Shown: one piece after another, positions 42,720-49,913 of the stretch
How the letters are laid out: every line of letters starts with the position of its first letter
How positions within the stretch are numbered: the stretch's first letter is position 1
Assembly: GCA_964630755.1 (NCBI GenBank)
Contig: CAZVYS010000001.1
Location: 1 to 64,000 of the forward strand
DNA length: 64,000 nt
Direction: 5' to 3'
From: CAZVYS01 sp964630755
GTDB taxonomy: Bacteria; Patescibacteriota; Microgenomatia; UBA1400; CG1-02-47-37
Notes under the pieces: generated by a model
Seen by the model: only the letters and a program-made list of their open reading frames with translations
The model's database searches: none
Told to the model about the DNA's origin: nothing
Program-made: the position numbers and the translations under genes

Positions 42720-44591
42720 TTAGTTAACAAATTCACCCAGTTTTGGATTAACAAGATCGATAAAATCCTGATAGTTCATTTTAATAGATTTTTCGTGTAG
42801 GCCAGCGTTAAATACTATTTTTTTATTTTTCCCGAGTTTTTTATCGACAAAAACCGATACATCGAATAAATTCCCAAATGGTGGAACTGAGCCAATCTTT
42901 AAACCAGTAAGGTTAGTAACTTCAGTTTCTGTGGCCATTCTTAAATCTTTGACGTTAAAGGCTTTTTTAAAGGCTTTTGAATCTACTTTAGTGGCAGCGG
43001 ATAAGACTAGCATGATTGGTTTTTTGTCGGCCATCATAACAAGAGCTTTAGCGCCTTGTTTGATCTTGGTTCCTCGAACTTTTGCAGCTTCAAGGCTTGT
43101 AAAAACTGGCTGGTGCTCAAAAGTTTTGTATTTAAGTTGATGCTTATCAAGTAAATTTATGATTTTTTGGTTAACTTCAAGGCCCTTGGGGCTTAACTTC
43201 TGGCCAATGGTTTTAATATGTAGTTCAATTAACTGCTCAGTATCTGGTAGACTAGGGGCATCAACCACAGCTGTTTGACCGGAAGAAATGGCCGGAAAAG
43301 CCATGACTTCGCGGATGCTTTTTTCACCTAAAATAACCATTAAAAAGCGGTCAAGCCCTGGAGCAATACCACCATGGGGTGGAACACCGTGCTTGAAAGC
43401 GGTTAGCATGTGCTCGAATTTTTGTTTTTGTTTTTGGGTAAAACCAATTAATTCAAAGACTTTTTCTTGAACTTTTGGATCATGGATCCTAATGGAACCA
43501 CCACCGACTTCATAACCATTTAAGACCAGGTCATGCTGAAGGCCACGAACTTTTAATGGATTTGTTTTTAGTAATTTTAGGTCATCTTGATGAGGAGAAG
43601 TAAACATGTGATGACTTGGAGCAAATTCAGCTTTACCTGATCCATGGAAAAAATCTTCCTCTGATTGTTTGTTAAATAAAGGAAAGTCAATAATCCAAGC
43701 AAAAGCTAGCTCGTCTTTATCTTTTTTGTTTTTCCGAAGATCAGGTTTATCTGAACCATATTTGGCTTGCGCTTCAGCATGAGAAATTCTTGGCCAAGGA
43801 GATTTTGAGATCTTTTTTTCTGGAAAGATTTCTTTAATTAATTTAGTAAATAAATCCTCTGTTAATTTTAAGATGTCGTCTTGAGTTACAAAAGACATTT
43901 CTAGATCAAGCTGAGTAAACTCACCATAAGCTCGATCTGCTCGCGGGTCTTCGTCACGGAAGCATCTTGCAATCTGAAAATATCTTTCAAAGCCAGCTAC
44001 CATCAGTAATTGTTTGTACTGTTGTGGACTTTGGGGTAAAGCGTAAAAATTACCGGGTTGTAAGCGTGATGGAACTAAAAAATCTCGAGCTCCTTCTGGA
44101 GTAGTTTTGGTAAGAATTGGAGTTTCGATTTCAACAAAATCTTTGTTAGTTAAAAAATCTCGGATAAATTTAAATACCTTGGATCGAATTTTCATGTTTT
44201 GGTTCATTCTAGGTCTTCGAAGATCAAGATAACGGTATTTTTGTCGGATTTTTTCTTCTATGTTCAAACCATCAGTGTCTATAGGTAGTGGCATTTCTTT
44301 TGATTTGGTTAAAACTTTAATTTTTTCAGCCTTGATTTCGACTGTGCCAGTTTTAAGTTTAGGGTTAGTGTAACCTTTGCCTCTTTTAACTACCTTGCCT
44401 TGAACTTCGACAACATACTCTGGTTTTAGCTCGATTTTTAGATTTTCAACAACTACTTGGATTAGACCAGATCGATCGCGAAGATCAAAAAAGACAATCT
44501 TGCCATGTCCCCTAATAGAATTAACCCAACCCTTGAGGGTGACTGACTTGTTATTTTGGGTGGCGGTTTCAAGGGCGAGTGTTCTTTTCAT
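42720..44591 (-). CDS. aspS: Aspartyl-tRNA synthetase without GAD domain, fused to a YbaK-like deacylase domain
   Basis: From the ATG at 44591 the protein has 623 residues. It has an N-terminal OB anticodon domain (KGWVNSIRGHGKIVFFDLRD). The class II core follows, with motif 2 (FRDEDPRADRAYGEFTQLDL) and motif 3 (HGGIAPGLDRFLMVILGE). The GAD domain that bacterial AspRS inserts between motifs 2 and 3 is missing: KPDLR is followed about 14 residues later by AWIIDFPLF, against roughly 130 in E. coli. After the core, residues about 475-615 form a YbaK/ProX-like deacylase domain (HQPVFTSLEAAKVRGTKIKQ; GSVPPFGNLFDVSVFVD), which in other proteins hydrolyses mischarged tRNAs. Confidence 0.92.
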   Translation of the reverse strand: MKRTLALETATQNNKSVTLKGWVNSIRGHGKIVFFDLRDRSGLIQVVVENLKIELKPEYVVEVQGKVVKRGKGYTNPKLKTGTVEIKAEKIKVLTKSKEMPLPIDTDGLNIEEKIRQKYRYLDLRRPRMNQNMKIRSKVFKFIRDFLTNKDFVEIETPILTKTTPEGARDFLVPSRLQPGNFYALPQSPQQYKQLLMVAGFERYFQIARCFRDEDPRADRAYGEFTQLDLEMSFVTQDDILKLTEDLFTKLIKEIFPEKKISKSPWPRISHAEAQAKYGSDKPDLRKNKKDKDELAFAWIIDFPLFNKQSEEDFFHGSGKAEFAPSHHMFTSPHQDDLKLLKTNPLKVRGLQHDLVLNGYEVGGGSIRIHDPKVQEKVFELIGFTQKQKQKFEHMLTAFKHGVPPHGGIAPGLDRFLMVILGEKSIREVMAFPAISSGQTAVVDAPSLPDTEQLIELHIKTIGQKLSPKGLEVNQKIINLLDKHQLKYKTFEHQPVFTSLEAAKVRGTKIKQGAKALVMMADKKPIMLVLSAATKVDSKAFKKAFNVKDLRMATETEVTNLTGLKIGSVPPFGNLFDVSVFVDKKLGKNKKIVFNAGLHEKSIKMNYQDFIDLVNPKLGEFVN

Positions 44592-44598
44592 GTATTTG

Positions 44599-44604
44599 AT
44601 TGTA
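44599..44604 (-). promoter_or_regulatory. -10 box of aspS
   Basis: TACAAT on the minus strand, 7 bases (CAAATAC) before the aspS ATG. Seventeen bases upstream is TTGTCA (complement of 44622-44627), so the promoter is near consensus and the mRNA should start at the ATG. Confidence 0.65.
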
Positions 44605-44620
44605 TCGGTAAATCTAAGGG

Positions 44621-44648
44621 TTGACAAGAATAGATAGTTTGATAAGAT
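44621..44648 (+). promoter_or_regulatory. Promoter of the leader and small-peptide gene, overlapping the aspS promoter
   Basis: TTGACA (44621-44626), 16-base spacer, TAAGAT (44643-44648). The -35 box overlaps the aspS -35 of the opposite strand (the site TTGACAA reads TTGTCAA on the other strand), so the two promoters would compete for polymerase. Transcription is expected to start near 44655. Confidence 0.55.
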
Positions 44649-44693
44649 AACTAGATGCAAAAAAACATTTTATTTAACCGCCTTATTATTACG

Positions 44694-44739
44694 GACCGAA
44701 TTGAGTCTATCCTTTTTGGAATTCTCAGCAACTTAGGTC
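44694..44739 (+). ncRNA. Candidate structured leader (aptamer-like stem)
   Basis: The region folds as GACC/GGTC, an asymmetric internal loop (GAAT against GCAACTTA), TGAG/CTCA, and a terminal TCC/GGA stem with a T5 loop. It is followed by a predicted antiterminator and an intrinsic terminator. It does not fit T-box, TPP, SAM, cobalamin or SRP motifs that I could recall, so the ligand, if any, is unknown. Confidence 0.4.
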
Positions 44740-44790
44740 GGGAGGCAGTTAAGTAAAGTTTTAATAAATAAATTACTAAGCACCTCCCAC
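44737..44790 (+). promoter_or_regulatory. Predicted antiterminator hairpin
   Basis: GGGAGG (44740-44745) can pair with CCTCCC (44783-44788), the left arm of the terminator. The pairing extends inward (CAGTTAAGTAA with TTACTAAG, with two bulges) and outward (GT with AC). This fold and the terminator hairpin exclude each other. Confidence 0.5.
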
Positions 44791-44805
44791 TCGGGAGGTT
44801 TTTTT
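44782..44805 (+). terminator. Intrinsic terminator upstream of the small peptide gene
   Basis: Stem ACCTCCC/GGGAGGT (7 bp) with loop ACTC and a run of seven T (44799-44805). It stands between a promoter and the ribosome site of the next gene, so it works as an attenuator or ends a short RNA. Confidence 0.8.
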
Positions 44806-44831
44806 ATGCACCAAAGGGGGTGAAAGAAAAT

Positions 44832-45020
44832 ATGAAAAATGTAGAATCGAGAACAAAAATTTCTCCATATACGTTTAATGGAGTTGAATTTCGTGATCCT
44901 GGGAATGGCCCTTTAGATCCAGGTGATGGAGGAAGTGACGAGGGCCCAATCTCTCCAGGTGATACAGGTGCACCAGGTGTCGTATATCAAACGGAGCGTG
45001 CTTCTCAAGCTCGTAATTAA
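44832..45020 (+). CDS. Small Gly/Pro/Asp-rich peptide, unknown function
   Basis: The gene encodes 62 residues from the ATG at 44832 (an in-frame GTG at 44820 would add four). A strong ribosome site, AAAGGGGGTG, lies 9 bases upstream, unlike the leaderless genes around it. The N-terminal half is ordinary (MKNVESRTKISPYTFNGVEF). The second half is low-complexity and rich in Gly, Pro and Asp (DPGNGPLDPGDGG; SPGDTGAPG) and ends in QTERASQARN. It has no signal peptide, Cys or membrane segment. A leader-plus-core organisation like a ribosomally made modified peptide is possible, but no modifying enzyme is nearby. Confidence 0.6.
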   Translation: MKNVESRTKISPYTFNGVEFRDPGNGPLDPGDGGSDEGPISPGDTGAPGVVYQTERASQARN

Positions 45021-45036
45021 TACTTAAATATATACT

Positions 45037-45063
45037 AGCCTACGAGGAGAGTCCTTGTAGGCT
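45037..45063. repeat. Palindromic element at the recJ stop codon
   Basis: Arms AGCCTACGAGGA and TCCTTGTAGGCT with loop GAG, one G-U mismatch. The recJ stop codon TAA (complement of 45063-45065) touches the element, and the small peptide gene ends 17 bases upstream on the other strand. It may act as a terminator for both, although no T-run is present. Confidence 0.75.
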
Positions 45064-46748
45064 TAGGTCATGAGAACTGTTTTGACTTTTAGTTGGAGGG
45101 ATTTTTGGTTGTTCCAGACGTTTTTATCGAGAGTGTAGACAAGATCAATTGGTTGATTTTCTGATAAGTCTTTGGCTAGATAGCCGTGGTTAAAAGCAAT
45201 GGCATTTACCTTCAAGGAGTCTCCCTGTAGGCTTAATTTAAGATGTTTTTGGTCTTGGCCGACGGTGCGAAAACTAGCTAAAGAGACTTTTTTAGAAATA
45301 AAGACTGGCCGAGGATTGCCAAAACCAAAGGGGCGTAGTTTTTCAAGGTCATCATATAATTCCCAGTTAATGTCAGAAAGATTAAGCTCTAGGTCAACCT
45401 CTAGGATTGGAGTGAGTTGTCTTTCTGTTAGTTGCTTTTCAGCTAAAGCAGTTAATTTTTTCTTCACTTTTTCAAGATTTTGATTTGCAACCGTAAAGCC
45501 AGCAGCCATTGGGTGACCGCCGTGTTCAAGTAAGTCTTTTTCAATAGATCTAATATTTTTAATGGCATTAAAGCCTTTAATCGACCTAATTGAAGCTTTG
45601 GAAGTGTTTTTGCCAAGAGCGACTACAATGCTAGGTCGATGATATTTTTCAGCCAAGCGACTGGCAACTAGACCAACTAAACCTTCATGAAAAGTTTTGT
45701 CTGCTACGAAAATGAGCTTTGGCATTTGATTTTGATTTAGCTTGGAGACTTTGTTGGTAATGTTTTTGGCATGAAAGTACATATCTAGAGTTTGGGTTTG
45801 ACGAGTCTGATTGGTAAGGTTCACGGTTTGGGCTAGTTTTTTAGCCTTGTTATTATCGGTGGTGCAAAGTAACCTCAATGAATCTAGGGCATGAGATAAA
45901 CGCCCCATGGCGTTAAGCCGAGGACCAATAACAAAACTGGCCTGATAGGCTTCAAGGTCTTGGAGTTTAAAACCAGCTTCATCAGCTAGAGCAATTAGAC
46001 CGGGTCTTTTAGAACTTTGAAGTTTTTTTAAACCAAATTTAGCAATAGAGCGATTTATACCCACTAAAGGCATCATGTCAGCAATAGAACCAAGGGCAAC
46101 TAAACTTAAGTGTTGAGGGATATTTTTAAGAAGCTTTGAAATCTGCCAAGCAACGCCAACGCCAGCTAGCTTAGTAGAGTGAACGATGGAGTGAGCTTTG
46201 GGAAGTTTATTACCCTTTGGTTGATGGTGGTCAGAGATAATAACTTCAATGCCTAGTCTATTGGCATAATCCACTCCTTTAAAGGCCGAGATACCGTTGT
46301 CAACGGTGATGATAAGATCGGGCTTTTTCTTTTTTAAAGAAATAATCTCGTCAATGCCCTGAGGAGATAAACCGCGGATTTTATCATCTCGGGGTGGAAT
46401 ATATGGTAAAGCATTAGCTTTTAATTGATAAAGTGTTTCCCACAAAACAGCGGTGGCGGTTACTCCATCAGCGTCAAAATCTCCGTAAATAAAGATCAGT
46501 TCTTTATTTTTAATAGCTTTTTTAATTCTTGTAACTGCTTTTTTGAGTTGAGTTGAATTAATTTCTAAGTCTTTAGGGGAAAAGTTGATTGGATTTTCTG
46601 GGCTTAAAAATTGGTTTTGGAGTTTTTTGGATATAAGACCTCTGTTAATTAATAAAGCCTGGATGATTTCCTGGCGGCGTTTATTGAGACTTTTAGTTTT
46701 TAGTTTAGATTTTATTTTTATCTTTTTATCCATAAGAGATATAATCAT
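45063..46748 (-). CDS. recJ: Single-stranded-DNA exonuclease RecJ
   Basis: RecJ degrades 5' ends of ssDNA in recombination and mismatch repair. The 561-residue protein has the DHH phosphoesterase motifs FIYGDFDADGVTATAVLWE (motif I) and VIISDHHQPKG (motif III), the DHHA1 domain with GGHPMAAGFT, and the C-terminal OB domain. A palindromic element adds SLQGDSLKV in the OB domain (45207-45233). On the minus strand TATTAT lies 8 bases before the ATG at 46748; a second ATG at 46733 is also possible. Confidence 0.95.
   Translation of the reverse strand: MIISLMDKKIKIKSKLKTKSLNKRRQEIIQALLINRGLISKKLQNQFLSPENPINFSPKDLEINSTQLKKAVTRIKKAIKNKELIFIYGDFDADGVTATAVLWETLYQLKANALPYIPPRDDKIRGLSPQGIDEIISLKKKKPDLIITVDNGISAFKGVDYANRLGIEVIISDHHQPKGNKLPKAHSIVHSTKLAGVGVAWQISKLLKNIPQHLSLVALGSIADMMPLVGINRSIAKFGLKKLQSSKRPGLIALADEAGFKLQDLEAYQASFVIGPRLNAMGRLSHALDSLRLLCTTDNNKAKKLAQTVNLTNQTRQTQTLDMYFHAKNITNKVSKLNQNQMPKLIFVADKTFHEGLVGLVASRLAEKYHRPSIVVALGKNTSKASIRSIKGFNAIKNIRSIEKDLLEHGGHPMAAGFTVANQNLEKVKKKLTALAEKQLTERQLTPILEVDLELNLSDINWELYDDLEKLRPFGFGNPRPVFISKKVSLASFRTVGQDQKHLKLSLQGDSLKVNAIAFNHGYLAKDLSENQPIDLVYTLDKNVWNNQKSLQLKVKTVLMT
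45207..45233 (-). repeat. Palindromic element, GGGAGACTCC subtype, in frame in recJ
   Basis: The core ACCTTCAAGGA, GTC, TCCCTGTAGGC is an imperfect inverted repeat of 27 bp. On the minus strand it is read as SLQGDSLKV between two strands of the OB domain. Confidence 0.75.
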
Positions 46749-46778
46749 AACAGATAATAATACAAATATTTAAGAAAA

Positions 46779-47507
46779 ATGAATTTACGTCTGAAAAATT
46801 ATAAGAAAATTAGAACTCCGTTTGTATTTTTAGATGAAACTGGATCAATAAACTCAAAAGCAGAAAGATTTTTTGGAATTGGAATGATTAAGTGCATGCA
46901 GCCATTTTTTTTAGACTCAAGCATTAGATACATTAGGCAAAAATATAAGCTTTATGATGAAATAAAGTGGAATACTATTTCTAAAGCAAAAATGGCTGTT
47001 TTAAAAGAAATAATTAAAACTATTTTTGAAACTCCAGGAATTTATTTTTCTTCCTTAATTATTAATAAAGATGATGTTAATTTTGAAATTGAGTTTAATA
47101 ATAATCCATATTTAGCATATCAAAAATTTTCAGAAGAGTTGCTAAAAAATAGTATTAGTCAAACAGAAATATTAACGGTTTTAGCTGATTATATTGATAC
47201 GCCTAAATCAGTTAGGTATGAAGTAATGGTAAAACATCAAGTTAATCAAGCACTAGATCGACTAGCAATCGGGGGCATACATAGAGTAGATTCAAAAGGG
47301 GTAAATTTAATTCAAATAACTGATTTATTTTTAGGAGCCGTAGTGTATAACTATAAAATTGACAATAAATTAGTAACTGGAGACAAGAATAAAATAAAAA
47401 TACTACAATATATTCAGTCAGGGTTAAAGATTAAATCTTTAGGTCAATCTATAAACGTAAAAGGGTTTAAAGTATTTGAATACAATAAAAAAGGGCCATC
47501 ATCCTAA
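46779..47507 (+). CDS. DUF3800-family protein
   Basis: The 242-residue protein has the DUF3800 (RNase H-like) landmarks: FVFLDETGSIN at the start with the first acidic residue, YDEIKW (E-x-KW motif), ADYIDTPKS, and the closing VDSKGVNLIQITDLFLGAVV with the second acidic residues. DUF3800 is widespread in phages and near defence genes, and its nuclease role is predicted, not proven. Here it stands alone between recJ and the CCA enzyme with no partner visible. Confidence 0.85.
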   Translation: MNLRLKNYKKIRTPFVFLDETGSINSKAERFFGIGMIKCMQPFFLDSSIRYIRQKYKLYDEIKWNTISKAKMAVLKEIIKTIFETPGIYFSSLIINKDDVNFEIEFNNNPYLAYQKFSEELLKNSISQTEILTVLADYIDTPKSVRYEVMVKHQVNQALDRLAIGGIHRVDSKGVNLIQITDLFLGAVVYNYKIDNKLVTGDKNKIKILQYIQSGLKIKSLGQSINVKGFKVFEYNKKGPSS

Positions 47508-47519
47508 CGGTTGACGCCC
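47489..47519 (+). terminator. Possible stem-loop terminator after the DUF3800 gene
   Basis: AGGGC/GCCCT flanks an inner CC/GG pair near TCATCC and GGTTGA; the following stretch is AT-rich (ATTATTAAATTATAT) without a clear T-run. Confidence 0.4.
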
Positions 47520-47559
47520 TATTATTAAATTATATAACAAAAAGCCTGAATGTCAAAAA

Positions 47560-48933
47560 ATGAAAATTAAGCTTCCAGGGCCAGTAAAAAAAGTAATTAA
47601 AGTGGTAGAAAAAGCAGGCTTTGAAATATATATAGTTGGAGGGGCGGTTAGAGATATATTAACTGGTAAAGAAGTTAAAGATTGGGACCTAACCACAAAT
47701 GCAAAGCCTGAAGAGATAACTAAGTTATTTAAAGACTCGTTTTATGATAATGATTTTGGCACAGTGGGGATAGCTGAAAAGCACTTGGGAGGTAAGGATG
47801 AGGGAGTTTTAGAGATTACTACCTTTCGAACTGAATCAAGTTATTCTGACTCTAGACGCCCTGATAAAGTTAAGTGGGGTAAAAGTTTAGATGAGGATTT
47901 AACTAGACGAGATTTTACTATCAATGCCATGGCAATAAAAATCTCCAGCCTACAAGGATCATCCTTAAAGGTTGAGATAATCGACCCATTTAAAGGACAA
48001 AAGGATTTAGAAAAAAGATTAATTAGGGCGGTTGGTGACCCAGATAAGCGGTTTAAAGAAGATGCTTTAAGAATGATGAGGGCGATTAGAATCGCAGCAG
48101 AACTTGGTTTTACCATTGAAGCTAAGACCTTAAAAGCGATTAGCACGGATGCTAGATTACTAAAAAAAATTGCCAAAGAAAGGGTTCGAGATGAGTTGCT
48201 TAAGATTATTGTTTCAAAATTTCCTAAAGATGGAGTGACTTTGTTATATACCAGCGGACTACTACAATTTATTATTCCAGAGTTAATTGAAACTCGAGAA
48301 GTTGAACAAGCTGGGCATCATACTAAAGATGTATGGAACCATAGTTTAGACGCGATGGCTAACTGTCCTTCGCCTGATCCAATTATTCGCCTTGCTACCC
48401 TACTCCATGATGTTGGCAAACCAAGGTCAAAAAGAAATCGAGGTAAAGGCAAAGAAATTACTTTTTACAATCATGAAGTGATTGGGGCCAGGATGGTAAA
48501 AGATATTGCCAGGAGACTAAAGATGAGTAAAAAAGAAATAGACTTACTCTGGTTACTGGTGCGCTGGCATATGTTTGCTTATGAACCCAAGATGACAGAC
48601 AAAGCGATTCGAAGATTTATTAAACGAGTCTCGTTAGAAAATATTAATAAAATGATGATGCTTAGGATTGGAGACCGGATTGGCGGGGGTAGTAAAGCTA
48701 CTTCCTGGAGATTAAGAGAATTACAACAACGAATTGGTGAAGTGCTTTATACGCCGATGCAGATAAAAGACTTAAAAGTATCTGGTCACGATGTAATGAA
48801 GATAAAAAAAATTAAAGGTGGGCCAGAGATTGGAAAAATTTTAGAAAAGCTGTTTGATGAAGTAATGGAAGATAGTAGCAAAAACAACAGAAAGTATCTT
48901 TTAAAACGGATTAAAGAAATAAATCCAAAATAA
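47560..48933 (+). CDS. cca: CCA-adding tRNA nucleotidyltransferase with HD domain
   Basis: The enzyme adds CCA to tRNA 3' ends; the tRNA here lacks an encoded CCA. The 457-residue protein has the class II nucleotidyltransferase core (YIVGGAVRDILTG; DWDLTTNA; TRRDFTINAMAI), the RNA-binding head and an HD phosphohydrolase domain (RLATLLHDVGKPRSK) as in E. coli Cca and related poly(A) polymerases. A palindromic element adds SLQGSSLKV to the loop between the INAMAIK strand and IIDPFKGQKDL (47947-47973). No Shine-Dalgarno sequence is visible. Confidence 0.95.
   Translation: MKIKLPGPVKKVIKVVEKAGFEIYIVGGAVRDILTGKEVKDWDLTTNAKPEEITKLFKDSFYDNDFGTVGIAEKHLGGKDEGVLEITTFRTESSYSDSRRPDKVKWGKSLDEDLTRRDFTINAMAIKISSLQGSSLKVEIIDPFKGQKDLEKRLIRAVGDPDKRFKEDALRMMRAIRIAAELGFTIEAKTLKAISTDARLLKKIAKERVRDELLKIIVSKFPKDGVTLLYTSGLLQFIIPELIETREVEQAGHHTKDVWNHSLDAMANCPSPDPIIRLATLLHDVGKPRSKRNRGKGKEITFYNHEVIGARMVKDIARRLKMSKKEIDLLWLLVRWHMFAYEPKMTDKAIRRFIKRVSLENINKMMMLRIGDRIGGGSKATSWRLRELQQRIGEVLYTPMQIKDLKVSGHDVMKIKKIKGGPEIGKILEKLFDEVMEDSSKNNRKYLLKRIKEINPK
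47947..47973 (+). repeat. Palindromic element in frame in cca
   Basis: Arms AGCCTACAAGGA and TCCTTAAAGGTT around TCA; read as SLQGSSLKV in the palm-domain loop of the CCA enzyme. Arms carry three mismatches, so it is an older copy of the subtype found at 26145 and 45207. Confidence 0.7.
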
Positions 48934-48940
48934 AAAAAGT

Positions 48941-48995
48941 GCCAAGTGAAGAATGGGTTTAAGATTAAAAATCTTAAAAACAAGCTCCACTTGGC
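48941..48995. terminator. Two-stem hairpin between cca and secF
   Basis: Outer stem GCCAAGTG/CACTTGGC (8 bp, perfect) encloses an inner stem TTTAAGATT/AATCTTAAA. It fills the gap between two convergent genes and is likely to be a bidirectional terminator, though the outer T-run is weak. Confidence 0.6.
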
Positions 48996-49021
48996 TTACT
49001 TCTAACTTGGAGAATAATTAT

Positions 49022-49909
49022 CTAGTTATTTCTTTTCTTAGACTTAAACTCTTCCCATAAGACCAGTAAAGGGGCGGCGGTGAAGGTTGAGGAATAAGTG
49101 CCGGAGATAGTACCGATTAGTAAGGCAAAAATAAACCATTTGGTGGTCTCGCCACCTAGTAAGTAAAGCGAGAGTAACATAAAGATAATAGTTAAGGAAT
49201 TATTGACTGATCGACCTAGAGTTTCGGTGACGGCCTTGTTAACTAGGTCTGTATAAGGCATCTTAGTATGAAGAGATTGAGATTCTCTGATCCGATCATA
49301 AACTACGATGGTGTCATGAACTGAAAAAGAAAGAATAGTTAAAACAGCGGTTACAAATAAGGCGTCAACTTCAATCCCTTGAGTGGCGCCTAGAAAACTA
49401 AAAACTCCGATTAAGATAAAAGTATCATGAAGCATGGCTAGGATAGCACAAACGCCGTATTTTTTATCTTTGAACCTGAATGTCACATATAAAAGAATAA
49501 AGCCGGCTGCCAAACTAACGCCAATCAAGGTTTTTCTAATTAATTCTTTACCTAGAGTAGGCCCTAAGGTTGAAAAGCTAATCTCCTGAGTATCTCCTAA
49601 AGAAGTAGTTAGTTCTTGTTGCAAGGTTTTATTTTTGGTTTGATCGAATTCTTGGGCTTTAATAATAAAGGTGTTTTCTCCTGTGCTTTGAACGCTATGT
49701 AGATCAATTATTTTTTTAGATATGTCTTCAACTTGATCGACTGTGATGTCTTCAACTTGAGTAGGCTTGATGTTTAATTCAAGTAAAGTGCCACCAGTAA
49801 AGTCTACGGCTGGTTTTAATCCATAATTAACTAGATAAAAGGCGCTCGGAATTAAAAAAAACAAGGAGATTATAAAATAAACTAGTTTGTATTTCATGAA
49901 GTTAATCAT
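49022..49909 (-). CDS. secF: Protein export membrane protein SecF
   Basis: SecF and SecD use the proton gradient to drive late export. From the ATG at 49909 the protein has 295 residues and six membrane helices, with the P1 region containing PAVDFTGGTLLELNIKPTQV. The SecF motif around FSVHDTIVVYDRIRE (YDRIRE) and SVNNSLTI are intact. A longer frame up to 49996 is open only because of palindromic elements in secD, and I reject it: the ATG at 49909 has the usual SecF start. Confidence 0.96.
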   Translation of the reverse strand: MINFMKYKLVYFIISLFFLIPSAFYLVNYGLKPAVDFTGGTLLELNIKPTQVEDITVDQVEDISKKIIDLHSVQSTGENTFIIKAQEFDQTKNKTLQQELTTSLGDTQEISFSTLGPTLGKELIRKTLIGVSLAAGFILLYVTFRFKDKKYGVCAILAMLHDTFILIGVFSFLGATQGIEVDALFVTAVLTILSFSVHDTIVVYDRIRESQSLHTKMPYTDLVNKAVTETLGRSVNNSLTIIFMLLSLYLLGGETTKWFIFALLIGTISGTYSSTFTAAPLLVLWEEFKSKKRNN

Positions 49910-49913
49910 ATGA

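Noticed and set aside
44694..44805. T-box, TPP, SAM or cobalamin riboswitch, or SRP RNA
   Set aside because: None of the conserved cores of these RNAs (for example the T-box AGGGUGGNACCGCG or the SRP GGAAG...AGCA loop) is present, so I keep it only as an unclassified structured leader.
44832..45020. RiPP precursor peptide with biosynthetic operon
   Set aside because: The peptide shape is suggestive, but no YcaO, LanM, radical SAM-SPASM, cyclodehydratase or peptide exporter gene is adjacent; the only C39-like peptidase is 12 kb away.
45949..45966. Possible further palindromic element in recJ
   Set aside because: Only one arm-like stretch (CTTCAAGGTCTTGG) is present with no matching second arm, so it is likely chance.
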